Source of the DNA: Qipengyuania gaetbuli | Lineage (GTDB): Bacteria; Pseudomonadota; Alphaproteobacteria; Sphingomonadales; Sphingomonadaceae | Assembly: GCF_020171365.1 (NCBI RefSeq) | Contig: NZ_JAIUZO010000002.1 | Coordinates: forward strand, 1,364,001 to 1,428,000 | Length of the DNA: 64,000 nt | Direction: 5' to 3' | Shown: in pieces, positions 49,411 to 60,159 of the stretch | How the letters are laid out: each line of letters starts with the position of its first letter | Numbering within the stretch: the stretch's first letter is position 1 | Translations under genes and position numbers: made by a program | Notes under the pieces: model-generated | Told to the model about the DNA's origin: nothing | The model's database searches: none | Seen by the model: only the letters and a program-made list of their open reading frames with translations

Positions 49411-49941
49411 TCAGCCGTTCGGGTCGACCGGGTTCGAGATGAAGCCGACAGTCGGATAACCGGCCGCCTGCACGTTGTAGATCGCCCCTGCGACGCACGA
49501 CCAGGGAGCATTCACGTCACCGCGAATGTGGACCTGCGGGATCGCTTCGGGATCTTCCATGATCGCTTCGGGTCCACCGTAGCGCTGAACGATCTGGTCG
49601 AGGCGTTCGAATGCCTGGTCGTAGAGCTCTTCAGACGTCACCGGCGTGGTGTTGTTGAAGTACACGCGGCATTCGCCGTTGCGTGCAGCCCCTTCGAACC
49701 CGGCCTCGCCCGCGCTGCGTCCTGCAGCGTCGGTCGTGCTGACCGTCAGGAGCAGGTTCTCGACCTTATCCTTCGATTCGATCGATTCGAAGATCGGGAT
49801 CTCGAGCTTCTCGATCGTCTGGATCGCGACCGGGACCGCGATAAGGAAGATGATCAGAAGCACCAGCATCACGTCCACGAGCGGGGTGGTGTTGATGTCC
49901 GACATCGGCGTTTCCGCGCTGCCGCCTACTGAAACCGCCAT
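49411..49941 (-). CDS. exbD: ExbD/TolR family protein (paralog 3, cysteine-containing)
   Basis: A 176-residue ExbD, longer than the other two. The membrane helix (about 20-42) has DINTTPLVDVMLVLLIIF. The periplasmic domain differs: it has two cysteines (GECRVYF and WSCVAGAIYNVQAAGY) that could form a disulfide, absent from paralogs 1 and 2. It directly follows exbB after a short hairpin. Confidence 0.92.
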   Translation of the reverse strand: MAVSVGGSAETPMSDINTTPLVDVMLVLLIIFLIAVPVAIQTIEKLEIPIFESIESKDKVENLLLTVSTTDAAGRSAGEAGFEGAARNGECRVYFNNTTPVTSEELYDQAFERLDQIVQRYGGPEAIMEDPEAIPQVHIRGDVNAPWSCVAGAIYNVQAAGYPTVGFISNPVDPNG

Positions 49942-49987
49942 CTTGTGTCCTGTCCGTAGCTAAAACTTATCGACTGCTTGCGGGAAT

Positions 49988-50011
49988 GGCGGGGACCGTC
50001 AGGCCCCCGCC
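49988..50011 (-). other. Hairpin in the exbB-exbD intergenic region
   Basis: Stem GGCGGGG (49988-49994) / CCCCGCC (50005-50011) lies between the exbB stop and the exbD paralog 3 start, with no T-run. It may stabilise the exbB end of the mRNA or lower read-through, adjusting the ExbB:ExbD ratio. Inference. Confidence 0.4.
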
Positions 50012-50019
50012 GATCCAGC

Positions 50020-50796
50020 TTACTTCTTGACCGTGGTGCCGGCCGGAGCAGCGGCAGCCTTGCTAGCCTGCTGGGTCGAAGCCGCAGTCATCACTGCCGG
50101 GCGGATCTTGCCGTCCGAGCTGATGTTGGCGAGCAGGTCGGTGGTGAAACCGGTCATCAGTTCTGCGATGCGACGGTTACGGCTCTGCAGCCAGTTGTAG
50201 GCGAACACGGCCGGAACGGCGACGAGCAGACCGATGGCGGTCATGATCAGTGCTTCACCGACCGGGCCGGCGACCTTGTCGATCGATGCCGAACCGGCAG
50301 CGCCGATGTTGATCAGGGCGCGGTAGATACCGATAACCGTACCGAGCAGACCGACGAACGGTGCGGTTGCACCGACGGTCGCGAGGAACGGCAGGCCGCC
50401 TGCAAGCTTGGCGTTGATGCTGGCTTCCGAACGAGCGAGCGAGCCGTGCAGCCAGTCGTGGGCTTCGAGGCTGTCGCCCATCTGGTGGTGGCTGTCGCGA
50501 GCCTTGACGGCATCGTCGACGAGCTGGCGCCATGCGCTGTTCTTGTCCAGCTTCTTCGCGCCTTCGTCGAGGGTGGTTGCACGCCAGAAGTTCTGACGCA
50601 CGCCCTTGAACTGGTTCATCACCTTCTGCTGTTCGAACAGCTTGGTGAAGAGGATGTAGAACGAACCCACCGACATGATGATCATGACGGAGAGAATGAA
50701 CCAGGCAACGAAGCCGCCCTGTTCCATGGCTTCCCAGAAGCCGAAAGAGGTCTGCGGAGCAGCATCGCCCGCCGCGGCAAGAAGTTCGATAATCAT
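50020..50796 (-). CDS. exbB: MotA/TolQ/ExbB family proton channel protein
   Basis: A 258-residue inner-membrane subunit forming the proton-driven motor with ExbD for TonB. Three membrane helices: about 28-50, 133-160 and 172-195, with conserved FLATVGATAPFVGLLGTVIGIYRAL and GPVGEALIMTAIGLLVAVPAVFAYN. The large cytoplasmic loop lies between the first and second helix. A C-terminal alanine-rich tail follows. It lies 52 bases downstream of tonB. Confidence 0.95.
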   Translation of the reverse strand: MIIELLAAAGDAAPQTSFGFWEAMEQGGFVAWFILSVMIIMSVGSFYILFTKLFEQQKVMNQFKGVRQNFWRATTLDEGAKKLDKNSAWRQLVDDAVKARDSHHQMGDSLEAHDWLHGSLARSEASINAKLAGGLPFLATVGATAPFVGLLGTVIGIYRALINIGAAGSASIDKVAGPVGEALIMTAIGLLVAVPAVFAYNWLQSRNRRIAELMTGFTTDLLANISSDGKIRPAVMTAASTQQASKAAAAPAGTTVKK

Positions 50797-50848
50797 AGCG
50801 AGTAATCCTCTTAGGTAATTGCTTTCAGGCCCAAGACCGGGCGGATTC

Positions 50849-51517
50849 TTAGTTCAAACGGTAGCTGATCGTACGCACGTCGCTGTCGGGAATCGGGTTC
50901 CCGTTCTGGTCCAGCGCCGGATCGTAGCGAGCGTAACGGGTCATGCCGTCGCAGGCTGCAGCGTCGAGGTCGGCATTGCCGCTCGAAGCCGAGACCGCAC
51001 AGGCCGAGACGCGGCCGTCGGGTCCGACAGTGACGCGGACGGTCACGTTGCCTTCGATGCCATCGCGTTCCGCACGACGCGGATAGTTGCGCTGGATTCG
51101 GGCAGCCCAGCCGCTGAGACCCTTCGGGGTCGCTTCACGCGACTTGTTGACGGGCGGCGGAGCGGGCGGAGCCGGCGGAGCGGGCGGCGGAATCCGGACC
51201 GCGGGCGGGGCCGGCGGCGGGATCGTCGTCTGCGTACGGATCGGGGGCGGCGTCACCGCGATATTGATCGGCGGCGGCGGGGCCACCGGCGGCGGCGGAG
51301 CCGTTTCGGGAATGTCTTCCGGCGGCGGCGGCTCGTCCTCGGGCTCCGGCGGCGGTGGTTCTTCCACGTCGATCGTGGTCACGCGTTCGACAACCGACTT
51401 GGCCACATCGAGTGCCAGGCCGGTGATCAGTGCGTAACCGAGTCCTATGTGGATGAGGGCAACGATGATGATCGCAACGATGCGATTGCCACTCATCTCT
51501 TGGTCAGCATAAGCCAT
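50849..51517 (-). CDS. tonB: Energy transducer TonB
   Basis: A 222-residue TonB. The N-terminal anchor helix (about 10-32) contains the histidine needed for ExbB/ExbD coupling (ALIHIGLGYALITG). A long proline- and glutamate-rich spacer (about 45-115, VEEPPPPEPEDEPPPPED and repeats) crosses the periplasm. The C-terminal domain (about 130-220) has LSGWAARIQRNYPRRAERDGIEG and VTVRVTVGPDGRVSACAV. It is the first gene of the operon. Sphingomonads carry many TonB-dependent receptors, which would use it; none is in this window. Confidence 0.95.
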   Translation of the reverse strand: MAYADQEMSGNRIVAIIIVALIHIGLGYALITGLALDVAKSVVERVTTIDVEEPPPPEPEDEPPPPEDIPETAPPPPVAPPPPINIAVTPPPIRTQTTIPPPAPPAVRIPPPAPPAPPAPPPVNKSREATPKGLSGWAARIQRNYPRRAERDGIEGNVTVRVTVGPDGRVSACAVSASSGNADLDAAACDGMTRYARYDPALDQNGNPIPDSDVRTISYRLN

Positions 51518-51889
51518 TCGGTTGCATCACTCCATCGTGTCTGCCCGATTCGCACCGGGCCGTTCTGGCGCCGTGGGGGGTGGCTTACTCAACCGTATTC
51601 CCGACGCCGAATTCCATTTTTCACACGTGCACTACCCTAGGGGTAACGACGGTGCAGGCCTTTGGCTGTTCCCGAAAAAATCCGCAAGTGGACCCATTCA
51701 GGCAATATTGTATCATTCGCCCGGCTCTGGCCATCCCCTTAGCTGCGATGCCAGACAGGGGCAAACGCTTTATCGGTTAACGGCGGATTCACGGCACCGC
51801 TGGAAGGTATGACCGTTATCGCCGAATCCATGGCATATTGAGACATGCCTGAGAAAAGCGCCCGAGAAATCACGAGGTTCGTCCCGATC
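51518..51889. other. Intergenic region upstream of tonB and the secreted-protein gene
   Basis: About 370 bases between divergent genes without a convincing ORF. It holds the palindrome at 51633-51645, an AT-rich stretch (51670-51720), and no clear sigma-70 promoter or EcfG element with correct spacing. It presumably contains promoters for both flanking genes; I see no RNA gene fold I can name. Confidence 0.5.
51633..51645. promoter_or_regulatory. Palindrome TACCC-TAG-GGGTA upstream of tonB
   Basis: Perfect 5-base arms around a 3-base centre, about 116 bases upstream of the tonB start. A candidate operator; it is not an obvious Fur box. The regulator is unknown. Confidence 0.35.
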
Positions 51890-52714
51890 ATGCTTCCCCG
51901 ACACATACTCGCCTGCGCCGCCGTCCTCGCGATCGCGACTCCGGCCGCCGCGCAGCAGGCCGCCCCGGCGCCGCTCACCTATGCCGACCTCGTCGACCTG
52001 GCCGACGGCACGCCGCTGGTGATCAAGGCGCAGATTCGCAAGCAGGCGACGGTCGAGCCCGAGCGCGCCCGCGGCCTCGCGCCGGGCCATGCCCGCCTTT
52101 ACATCGAGGCACGCACCTCTGCGCTCATTTCGGGCACCGTGCCGGTGGGCGAGGAACTGCGCTATCTCGTCGATGTGCCGCTCGATGCGAAGGGCAAGCC
52201 GCCCAAGCTGAAGAAGCAGGAAGTGCTGCTGTTCGCGCGCCCCGTCGCCGGTCGCCCGGGCGAGATCCAGCTGGTCGATAGCGGGGCGCAGCTGCCCTAT
52301 TCGCCGGACCTCGAAACGCGCCTGCGACCGATCCTGACCGACCTGCTGGCTTCCGACGCGCCGCCGGCGGTGACCGGCATCAGCGATGCGCTGGCCGTCG
52401 AAGGGACGCTGGTGGGCGAATCGGAAACCCAGCTCTTCCTCGACACGGCGAACGACGGGCCGGTGTCCGTCACCATCGTGCGCCGCCCCGGACAGGCTCC
52501 GCGCTGGGGCGTGTCGTGGACCGAGATCGTCGACCAAGCCGCCCGCGCGCCGCGCGCCGGCACGATCGCCTGGTATCGCCTCGCCTGCAGCCTTCCCGCC
52601 GAATTGCCGGGCAGCGCGAACCTGTCGCGCGATCCGGGCGCAAGGGCGCTGGCGGCACGCGACTATGCCTTCGTGATCGACCAGCTCGGCCCGTGCGAGC
52701 GGACGCGGAACTGA
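51890..52714 (+). CDS. Secreted hypothetical protein
   Basis: A 274-residue exported protein. The ATG at 51890 gives a clean signal peptide (MLPRHILACAAVLAIATPAAAQ); an in-frame ATG at 51845 would add 15 residues. The mature part has no recognised domain: a LTYADLVDLADGTPLVIKAQIRKQ segment, a region rich in L, R and P, and a C-terminal pair of cysteines (ACSLPAE, GPCER). It resembles unnamed sphingomonad proteins. Function unknown. Confidence 0.65.
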   Translation: MLPRHILACAAVLAIATPAAAQQAAPAPLTYADLVDLADGTPLVIKAQIRKQATVEPERARGLAPGHARLYIEARTSALISGTVPVGEELRYLVDVPLDAKGKPPKLKKQEVLLFARPVAGRPGEIQLVDSGAQLPYSPDLETRLRPILTDLLASDAPPAVTGISDALAVEGTLVGESETQLFLDTANDGPVSVTIVRRPGQAPRWGVSWTEIVDQAARAPRAGTIAWYRLACSLPAELPGSANLSRDPGARALAARDYAFVIDQLGPCERTRN

Positions 52715-52783
52715 ACGCGCGCTTAGGCCTGCCAAAGACAAACTGGTTCACCTCGCCGCCCTGCCTGCGCTAGGCGGGGCGGC

Positions 52784-53203
52784 ATGAAGCCCTTTTCCCA
52801 TACCTTCCGCGTGCGTTACGCCGAGGTCGACCCGCAGAGCGTCGTCTTCAATTCGCGCTATCTCGAATATGCCGACCTGCTGGTCAGCGAATTCTTCCGC
52901 GAGGCGCGCGAGGAGCGGGGGATGCCCGCCGATGTCGAGTTCCACGTCCGCCGGGCAGAGGTCGATTACCTCGCGCCCATCCGCCTGGAAGAACTGATCG
53001 AGGGCCGCCTGACGATCGAACGCATCGGCAATTCCAGCATGGAGACGCTGGTGACGCTGCACGGCGCGGAAACGGGCGACCTGCGCGCGGAAATGCGCCT
53101 GCTCACCGTCCATGTCGACCTGCCCGAAGGGCGCCCGACGCCGGTTCCCGATGCCGTGCGCACTGCCTTCGGCTTCCCGGCGCGGGAGGCTGTCCATGGC
53201 TGA
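52784..53203 (+). CDS. Acyl-CoA thioesterase, 4HBT hotdog family
   Basis: A 139-residue hotdog-fold thioesterase. The active-site region is VRYAEVDPQSVVFNSRYLEYAD (about 9-30), with the conserved aspartate and the following hydrophobic pattern of the YbgC/FadM group. Substrate likely a short- or medium-chain acyl-CoA, not determined. Its stop overlaps the hom start by eight bases, so the two are probably co-translated. Confidence 0.85.
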   Translation: MKPFSHTFRVRYAEVDPQSVVFNSRYLEYADLLVSEFFREAREERGMPADVEFHVRRAEVDYLAPIRLEELIEGRLTIERIGNSSMETLVTLHGAETGDLRAEMRLLTVHVDLPEGRPTPVPDAVRTAFGFPAREAVHG

Positions 53204-54503
53204 TCCGCTGCGCATCGCGCTTGCCGGCCTAGGCACTGTCGGCACCGGCGTCATCCGCCTGATCGAGACCAATCGCGACATGATCGCGGCGCGAGCCGGC
53301 AGGCCGATCGAGATTACCGCGGTGACCGCGCGCGATCGCGGCCGGGACCGCGGCGTCGACCTGTCGCCCTATGCCTGGGTCGACGACATGCACGCCATGG
53401 CCGAGCGCGCCGATGTCGATGTCGTGGTCGAGCTGGTGGGCGGGTCGGACGGTCCGGCCCTGACGCTCGCCCGTGCCGCGCTCGATGCGGGCAAGGGCTT
53501 CGTCACCGCCAACAAGGCGATGGTCGCGCACCACGGTCTCGAACTGGCTGAACTCGCCGCGATCAAGTCTGCCCCCTTCGCTTTCGAGGCGGCGGTCGCG
53601 GGCGGTATCCCGGTGGTGAAGGGACTGCGCGAAGGCACGGCGGCCAATGCGCTCAACCGGATTTACGGCATCCTCAACGGCACCTGCAATTACGTCCTCT
53701 CCGAGATGGAGCGCACCGGGGCCGATTTCGACGACATGCTCCGCGCCGCGCAGGAGAAGGGCTATGCCGAGGCTGACCCTGCCTTCGATATCGAGGGCGT
53801 GGACGCAGCGCACAAGCTCGCGATCCTGGCCGCCATCGGGTTCGGCACGCGGATCGATTTCGACGCCGTGCGCACCGAGGGCATCACCAAGGTGCGCGCC
53901 TCCGACATCGCGCAGGCCGATGCGCTGGGCTACGTGGTCCGGCTGGTCGGCACTGCCGCCTTCGACGAAAGCGGCGACGAGCCGCGCCTGCTCCAGCGCG
54001 TGCGGCCCTGCCTTGTCCCGTTCCGCCATCCGCTGGCCGCCGTGACGGGCCCAACCAATGCAGTCGTGGCGGAAGGCGATTTTTCGGGACGGCTGCTGTT
54101 CCAGGGCGCAGGCGCAGGCGACAAGCCGACCGCCAGCGCCGTGGTGGCCGACCTCATCGAGATCGCGCGCGGGCAGAGCGGGGCGCCGTTCTCCGTACCG
54201 GTCACCGCGCTGCGCGAATGCGCGCCTGCCGATCCGGGCCAGCGCGTGGGCCGCGACTACATCCGCTTCACCGTGGCCGACCGCCCGGGCGTGCTGGCGG
54301 AAATCACCGCGGCAATGCGCGATGCGGGCGTTTCCATCGAAAGCCTGATCCAGCGCGGCCGCGACCACGAGGGGGGCGAAGTGCAGGTGGCGATGGTCAC
54401 CCACGAGGGACCGGAGCGCTGCGTCGACGAGGCGCTGGCGCTGCTCGACGGCTCGCCTAGCCTGACGGCTCCGCCTCTGGTGATGCCGATCCTGAAGGAC
54501 TGA
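53196..54503 (+). CDS. hom: Homoserine dehydrogenase
   Basis: A 435-residue enzyme reducing aspartate semialdehyde to homoserine for methionine, threonine and isoleucine. The Rossmann motif GLGTVGTGV lies at about 11-19, the catalytic domain contains NTANKAMVAHHG-type TANKAMVAHHG and LNGTCNYVLSEME, and a C-terminal ACT domain begins near VADRPGVLAEITAAMRDAGV, suggesting feedback control. It overlaps the thioesterase gene by eight bases. Its 3' end overlaps an opposite-strand gene by 47 bases. Confidence 0.96.
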   Translation: MADPLRIALAGLGTVGTGVIRLIETNRDMIAARAGRPIEITAVTARDRGRDRGVDLSPYAWVDDMHAMAERADVDVVVELVGGSDGPALTLARAALDAGKGFVTANKAMVAHHGLELAELAAIKSAPFAFEAAVAGGIPVVKGLREGTAANALNRIYGILNGTCNYVLSEMERTGADFDDMLRAAQEKGYAEADPAFDIEGVDAAHKLAILAAIGFGTRIDFDAVRTEGITKVRASDIAQADALGYVVRLVGTAAFDESGDEPRLLQRVRPCLVPFRHPLAAVTGPTNAVVAEGDFSGRLLFQGAGAGDKPTASAVVADLIEIARGQSGAPFSVPVTALRECAPADPGQRVGRDYIRFTVADRPGVLAEITAAMRDAGVSIESLIQRGRDHEGGEVQVAMVTHEGPERCVDEALALLDGSPSLTAPPLVMPILKD

Positions 54504-55083
54504 CCCCTGCCGCCTGCCCCTGCGGGGCGGGGGGAAGGCCGAGCGCGTCGGCATTGTCCTGCCGGCCCGGTTCGGTCACGACCTGCGGCTCGCTGAGCTG
54601 GCTGACGGGCGTCTCGCGCCCCAGCGGCGCAAGGCCGCGCGCAATCCGGTCGGCATCGGAGCCGGGCGGGGCCTCTGGCAGGGCCTCGATATCGATCAGC
54701 ACCGCCATCGGCGGCGGGCAGGGCGGAATGAAGCAGCCGCGCGCGACGACCGGGCCGTGGTTCGGGATGCCGAACATCTCCACCGGCTTCTGGCCCTGCG
54801 TGCGCTGCGCGTGGCGGCGCTCGGCAGCTTCCTTGTCGTAGAGGCGGTTTTCATCGCCGGTCTTGCGGCGGCAGACGATGATCTCGCCGGAGATTTCGGC
54901 GGCATCCTGCTCGGCGCTGCAATCCTCGAACTTGGGGCCGTCGTCCTCCGGCTGGACGCGCAGGTCGATGCGCTCGGGCGGCGTCGCCGACTGGGGCTGC
55001 AGGGCCTCCTGCGCCGAGGCGGAGAACGGGCTTGCGGCAATGAGGACGGGTACGACCGCAAGGACGCGTCTCGACAATGTCAT
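54457..55083 (-). CDS. Exported hypothetical protein, cysteine- and proline-rich
   Basis: A 208-residue exported protein. Signal peptide about residues 1-25 (RRVLAVVPVLIAASPFSASAQ). The mature part has a CSAEQ and IIVCRRK pair, a GCFIPPCPPP motif, and a long disordered tail rich in P, G and S. No recognised domain. The ATG at 55083 fits the signal peptide. It lies between hom and glpX on the opposite strand and its end overlaps the hom stop by 47 bases. The 3' overlap makes the exact end of the protein less certain. Confidence 0.6.
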   Translation of the reverse strand: MTLSRRVLAVVPVLIAASPFSASAQEALQPQSATPPERIDLRVQPEDDGPKFEDCSAEQDAAEISGEIIVCRRKTGDENRLYDKEAAERRHAQRTQGQKPVEMFGIPNHGPVVARGCFIPPCPPPMAVLIDIEALPEAPPGSDADRIARGLAPLGRETPVSQLSEPQVVTEPGRQDNADALGLPPAPQGQAAGVSPSGSASPEAEPSG

Positions 55084-55171
55084 GCTCCTGCGTCTATCGG
55101 CGCGGCGCATACGAATTCGCGCACCGCCCACCCGGTCGCTCCCCAAACTGGCCTCAAGGACTGAACCCGCC

Positions 55172-56146
<975 letters not shown>

Positions 56147-56238
56147 GTTCCGGGCGGGGAAATGCCCGCCATGCCATGTTGCAATCCCATGACGTGTCGC
56201 TAGGCGGATTGCACAGCCGCTCACGGGGATTCGCACGC

Positions 56239-57170
<932 letters not shown>

Positions 57171-57174
<4 letters not shown>

Positions 57175-58166
57175 GTTTCGGCCGGTCCTGCCATCGGCAG
57201 TTCCGACGAGGGGTCGCGCCAGCTCGGCACTTCGCCCTCGTGCGCGATGGCCAGTGCCTCGGCCTTGCGCGCCTGCCGCGCTTCCAGCGTCAGCGTGATG
57301 ATCGGCTGGGGCGAGCGAGCGAAGACCATCGGGGTCATGCCGAAGAACTCGCTGAACTCGCGGATCATGTGCGACTGGTCGTAATAGCGCATCACCGCTT
57401 CATCGCCCTCCGCACCCTCGCAGATGCCCCGCAATGTCGCGGCGAGGTCGAGCGCGCGGGCGCGGCGCAGCACGTGCTTGGGTGGCAGGCCGTAATCGCG
57501 CAGCACCTGCCGGGTCAGCGTGCGCGGATTGACGCCCAGCTGGTCGGCGAGGTCGCCGACCTGCAGGTTCGGGTCGGCCAGCGTCGCAAGGTCGAAGAGG
57601 CGGATCGTCTCGCTCGGCTTTTCCGGCTGCATTTTCCGGACCAGGTCGAGCAGGCACTGTTCGACGAAATCGATCCAGTCGCGCGGGGTACCGTCGAGGT
57701 CGAATTCGTCGAGCCATTCCTCGCGGATGGCGGGATAGACTTCCGCCAGCGTCCTGATTTCGTCGACCAGCGGCGCGATTTCCGGACCGCCGAGCGCGCC
57801 CACTGCCCCGGGGTGGAACTGGATCGCCACGGTCGAAAAGCCGCCGCGGAAGGTCGCCGGCATGCGCCTGGAATTGGGGCCGTAGAAATAGGACCCGCGA
57901 CCATGGAGGTAGGAGCCTGATGCCGTCTCGCCGTGCAAGTCGCCCCTCAGGATGAAGCGGATGATCGGCACGTCGGAAAACACCCCGCAGGACACGAGAT
58001 TATCCGCCGGAGCCTCGACCTTGGTGGCGTAGAGGCGGCAGACCCAAGGCTGCAGTTCCTTGCAGGCCGCGCGGTTGAACGACAGCGGATTGCCGTCGCG
58101 GGTGGCGCCCGCAAGAGAGTGCAGGTGGCTGTCCGGGGTCAGGGGCTGGTCGGTTTCGTCACGCAT
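57171..58166 (-). CDS. AraC family transcriptional regulator (tandem pair 1, gene B)
   Basis: A 331-residue regulator. The C-terminal helix-turn-helix region (about 205-305) has [26 protein letters not shown] and [22 protein letters not shown], the second recognition helix pattern of AraC proteins. The N-terminal about 190 residues form a sensor-like domain of unknown ligand (about 30-150, containing [15 protein letters not shown]). It is paralogous to the next gene and lies 15 bases beyond its stop, so the pair is probably one transcript. Confidence 0.85.
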
Positions 58167-58181
58167 GGGCAGGTCAGGTGG

Positions 58182-59135
58182 TCAATCGGTATCGGGTTCC
58201 GCGTCGGGGTCGCGCCAGGGGGCAGGCTCGTCGGCGGACAGCTTCGCCAGCGCTTCCAGGCGGCGAGACTGGCGGATTTCCATCGTGATGCGCAAGAGCG
58301 GGCAATCGCCGACCTGCAGCCCGCGCGGGGTCTGGTCGAAGAAGTGCCGCATCTCGCGCGACAGGTGGGACTGGTCGAAATAACGCAGGCGAAGCTCGGG
58401 CTCTTCCTCCTCGTCCGCCACGCCCAGCAGCGCCGCTGCCATGTCCAGCGCGCGCGCCCGGCGCAGGGCGAACTTGGGCGTCACGCCCCAGTGGCGGTTG
58501 ATGGTCCGCTCCAGGGTGCGCCGGGTCACGCCGGTCGTGTCGGCGAAATCGGCAAGGCTCGCATTGGGAGCGGTCAGGCACTGCCATTCGAAAGCCTCGA
58601 GCAGGCCGTGCGGCTCCTGGAGGTCGGCCGACGTGATCCGCTCGTGCAGATGGGCCTCGCAGGCATCGAGCCAGGCGACGGGATCGTCCTGCGGGCGGTG
58701 ACCTTCGTGCGGAATGGCGTGGCCGGTCAGCGGGTCGATCGGCAGGATGCGGTCGAGCATCTCGCTCGCCGTGGGCAGGTCGAAATTATGCGCGAAGCCG
58801 GAGGTGCAATTGACCGAGACGACGCGGAAAGAACCGTGCACCTTCAGCTTCATGGCGCGCGTTTCCGGCCCGAAATAGAGCGCCATGCCCTCTTCGCCCG
58901 GCTCGAACTCCTGCTCGCCGTCAGCCGTCTCGGCGGTCCATTTCGCGCCGTAGATCATCCGCAGGACCGGGTGCTCGCACATGGACGCGCATTCGATCGA
59001 GGCGCCTGCGGGCAGGTCGACGGAAGTCACGCCCACGCGCATCAGCCAATGCCGCAGGTCGGGGTGCGGCGAGCGGTTGAGCGACAAGGGCATGCCTTTT
59101 GGCGTCGATCCGGTGTTGGAGTGGATCGACGACAT
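58182..59135 (-). CDS. AraC family transcriptional regulator (tandem pair 1, gene A)
   Basis: A 317-residue paralog of the gene at 57171. The C-terminal HTH has ASLADFADTTGVTRRTLERTINRHWG and YFDQSHLSREMRHFFDQTPRGL, and both proteins share RRARALD(L/M)AA and a final WRDP motif. The N-terminal region has EPGEEGMALYFGPETRAMKL. Target genes unknown. It is divergent from the hisN-like gene (142 bases between), an obvious candidate target. Confidence 0.85.
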   Translation of the reverse strand: MSSIHSNTGSTPKGMPLSLNRSPHPDLRHWLMRVGVTSVDLPAGASIECASMCEHPVLRMIYGAKWTAETADGEQEFEPGEEGMALYFGPETRAMKLKVHGSFRVVSVNCTSGFAHNFDLPTASEMLDRILPIDPLTGHAIPHEGHRPQDDPVAWLDACEAHLHERITSADLQEPHGLLEAFEWQCLTAPNASLADFADTTGVTRRTLERTINRHWGVTPKFALRRARALDMAAALLGVADEEEEPELRLRYFDQSHLSREMRHFFDQTPRGLQVGDCPLLRITMEIRQSRRLEALAKLSADEPAPWRDPDAEPDTD

Positions 59136-59277
59136 GTCGGCTTCGGTGCCACCAGGCCCCGGCCGGTCAGTGGCGTCCTTGGACGTCGTGACGTAATCCC
59201 CCTTCGATGCGACCCGAAGGCGGGATGCTTTAGCAAGCTATCTTGACCGTTTTGTGTAATGCCGCAAATGCACCGCC

Positions 59278-60060
59278 ATGCCAACGCTTTCCGATCTCGC
59301 CTTCGCCAACCGCCTCGCCGATGCCGCCGGTGAAGCGATCCGTCCGCTGTTCCGCGGAAGCTGGGAGCAGGAGCAGAAATCGGACTCCACTTTCGTCACC
59401 GAAGCCGACCGCGCGGCCGAGGCCGCGATGCGCGCGCTGATCGAGGCGGAGCATCCCCATGACGGTATTTTCGGCGAGGAATACGGCGTCCGCAACGAGA
59501 GCGCAGGGCGCCGCTGGGTGCTCGACCCGATCGACGGGACCACCAGCTTCATCGCCGGACGGCCTATCTTCGGCACGCTGATCGCACTGCTGCAGGACGG
59601 CTTTCCCGTGCTCGGCATCATCGATCAGCCGATCGGGCGCGAACGCTGGGCGGGCTTTTCGGGGCGCGAGACGACTTTCAACGGCAAGCCGGTGCGCAGC
59701 GCTCCCTGCCGTGCGCTGGGCGATGCGGTGCTCGCCACCACCACGCCGCACCAGTTCTCGGACCACGAGGCGGACCATTTCATGGGCCTTGCGAAGTCGG
59801 TGGCCGAGCGCAAGATCATCTACGGCGGCGATTGCTACAATTACGGCCTTGTCGCGAGCGGCCATGTCGACCTCGTGTGCGAGGCGGGCCTCAAGCTGCA
59901 TGACTTCGCCGCGCTCGCCCCGATCGTGGAGGGCGCAGGCGGCCTGATGTGCGACTGGTCGGGCGAGCCGCTCCATGCGGGCAGCGACGGCAATGTGCTG
60001 GCCATCGGCGATCCGGCGCGGCTCGAGGACGTGCTGGAGGCGATGGGCCTCGCCGAATAG
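59278..60060 (+). CDS. hisN: Inositol monophosphatase family protein, histidinol-phosphatase (HisN) type
   Basis: A 260-residue magnesium-dependent phosphatase. Metal ligands are visible in IFGEEYG (E67, E68) and WVLDPIDGTTSF (DPIDGT at 83-88), with KLHDFAALAPIVEGAGG at the C-terminus. The pattern fits the HisN branch that dephosphorylates histidinol phosphate, an alphaproteobacterial alternative to HisB-type enzymes; inositol phosphatase activity cannot be excluded. It is a different branch from the CysQ-like gene at 10.9 kb. Confidence 0.78.
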   Translation: MPTLSDLAFANRLADAAGEAIRPLFRGSWEQEQKSDSTFVTEADRAAEAAMRALIEAEHPHDGIFGEEYGVRNESAGRRWVLDPIDGTTSFIAGRPIFGTLIALLQDGFPVLGIIDQPIGRERWAGFSGRETTFNGKPVRSAPCRALGDAVLATTTPHQFSDHEADHFMGLAKSVAERKIIYGGDCYNYGLVASGHVDLVCEAGLKLHDFAALAPIVEGAGGLMCDWSGEPLHAGSDGNVLAIGDPARLEDVLEAMGLAE

Positions 60061-60159
60061 GCGGGCACTACCCAATCCGTTCACTTTACAATCATTTTGG
60101 CGCGGCTAGCGACCCTTCCGCCGTTTGGACGGCATGAACTCAAAAGGGTCTCAGAACAC

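Noticed and set aside
51087..51437. Glycine-rich plus-strand frame resembling a repeat protein
   Set aside because: It is the reverse complement of the proline-rich TonB spacer.
51661..51690. EcfG-like element on the minus strand before tonB
   Set aside because: GGAAC is present but the nearest CGTT is 19 bases away, outside the 16-17 base window.
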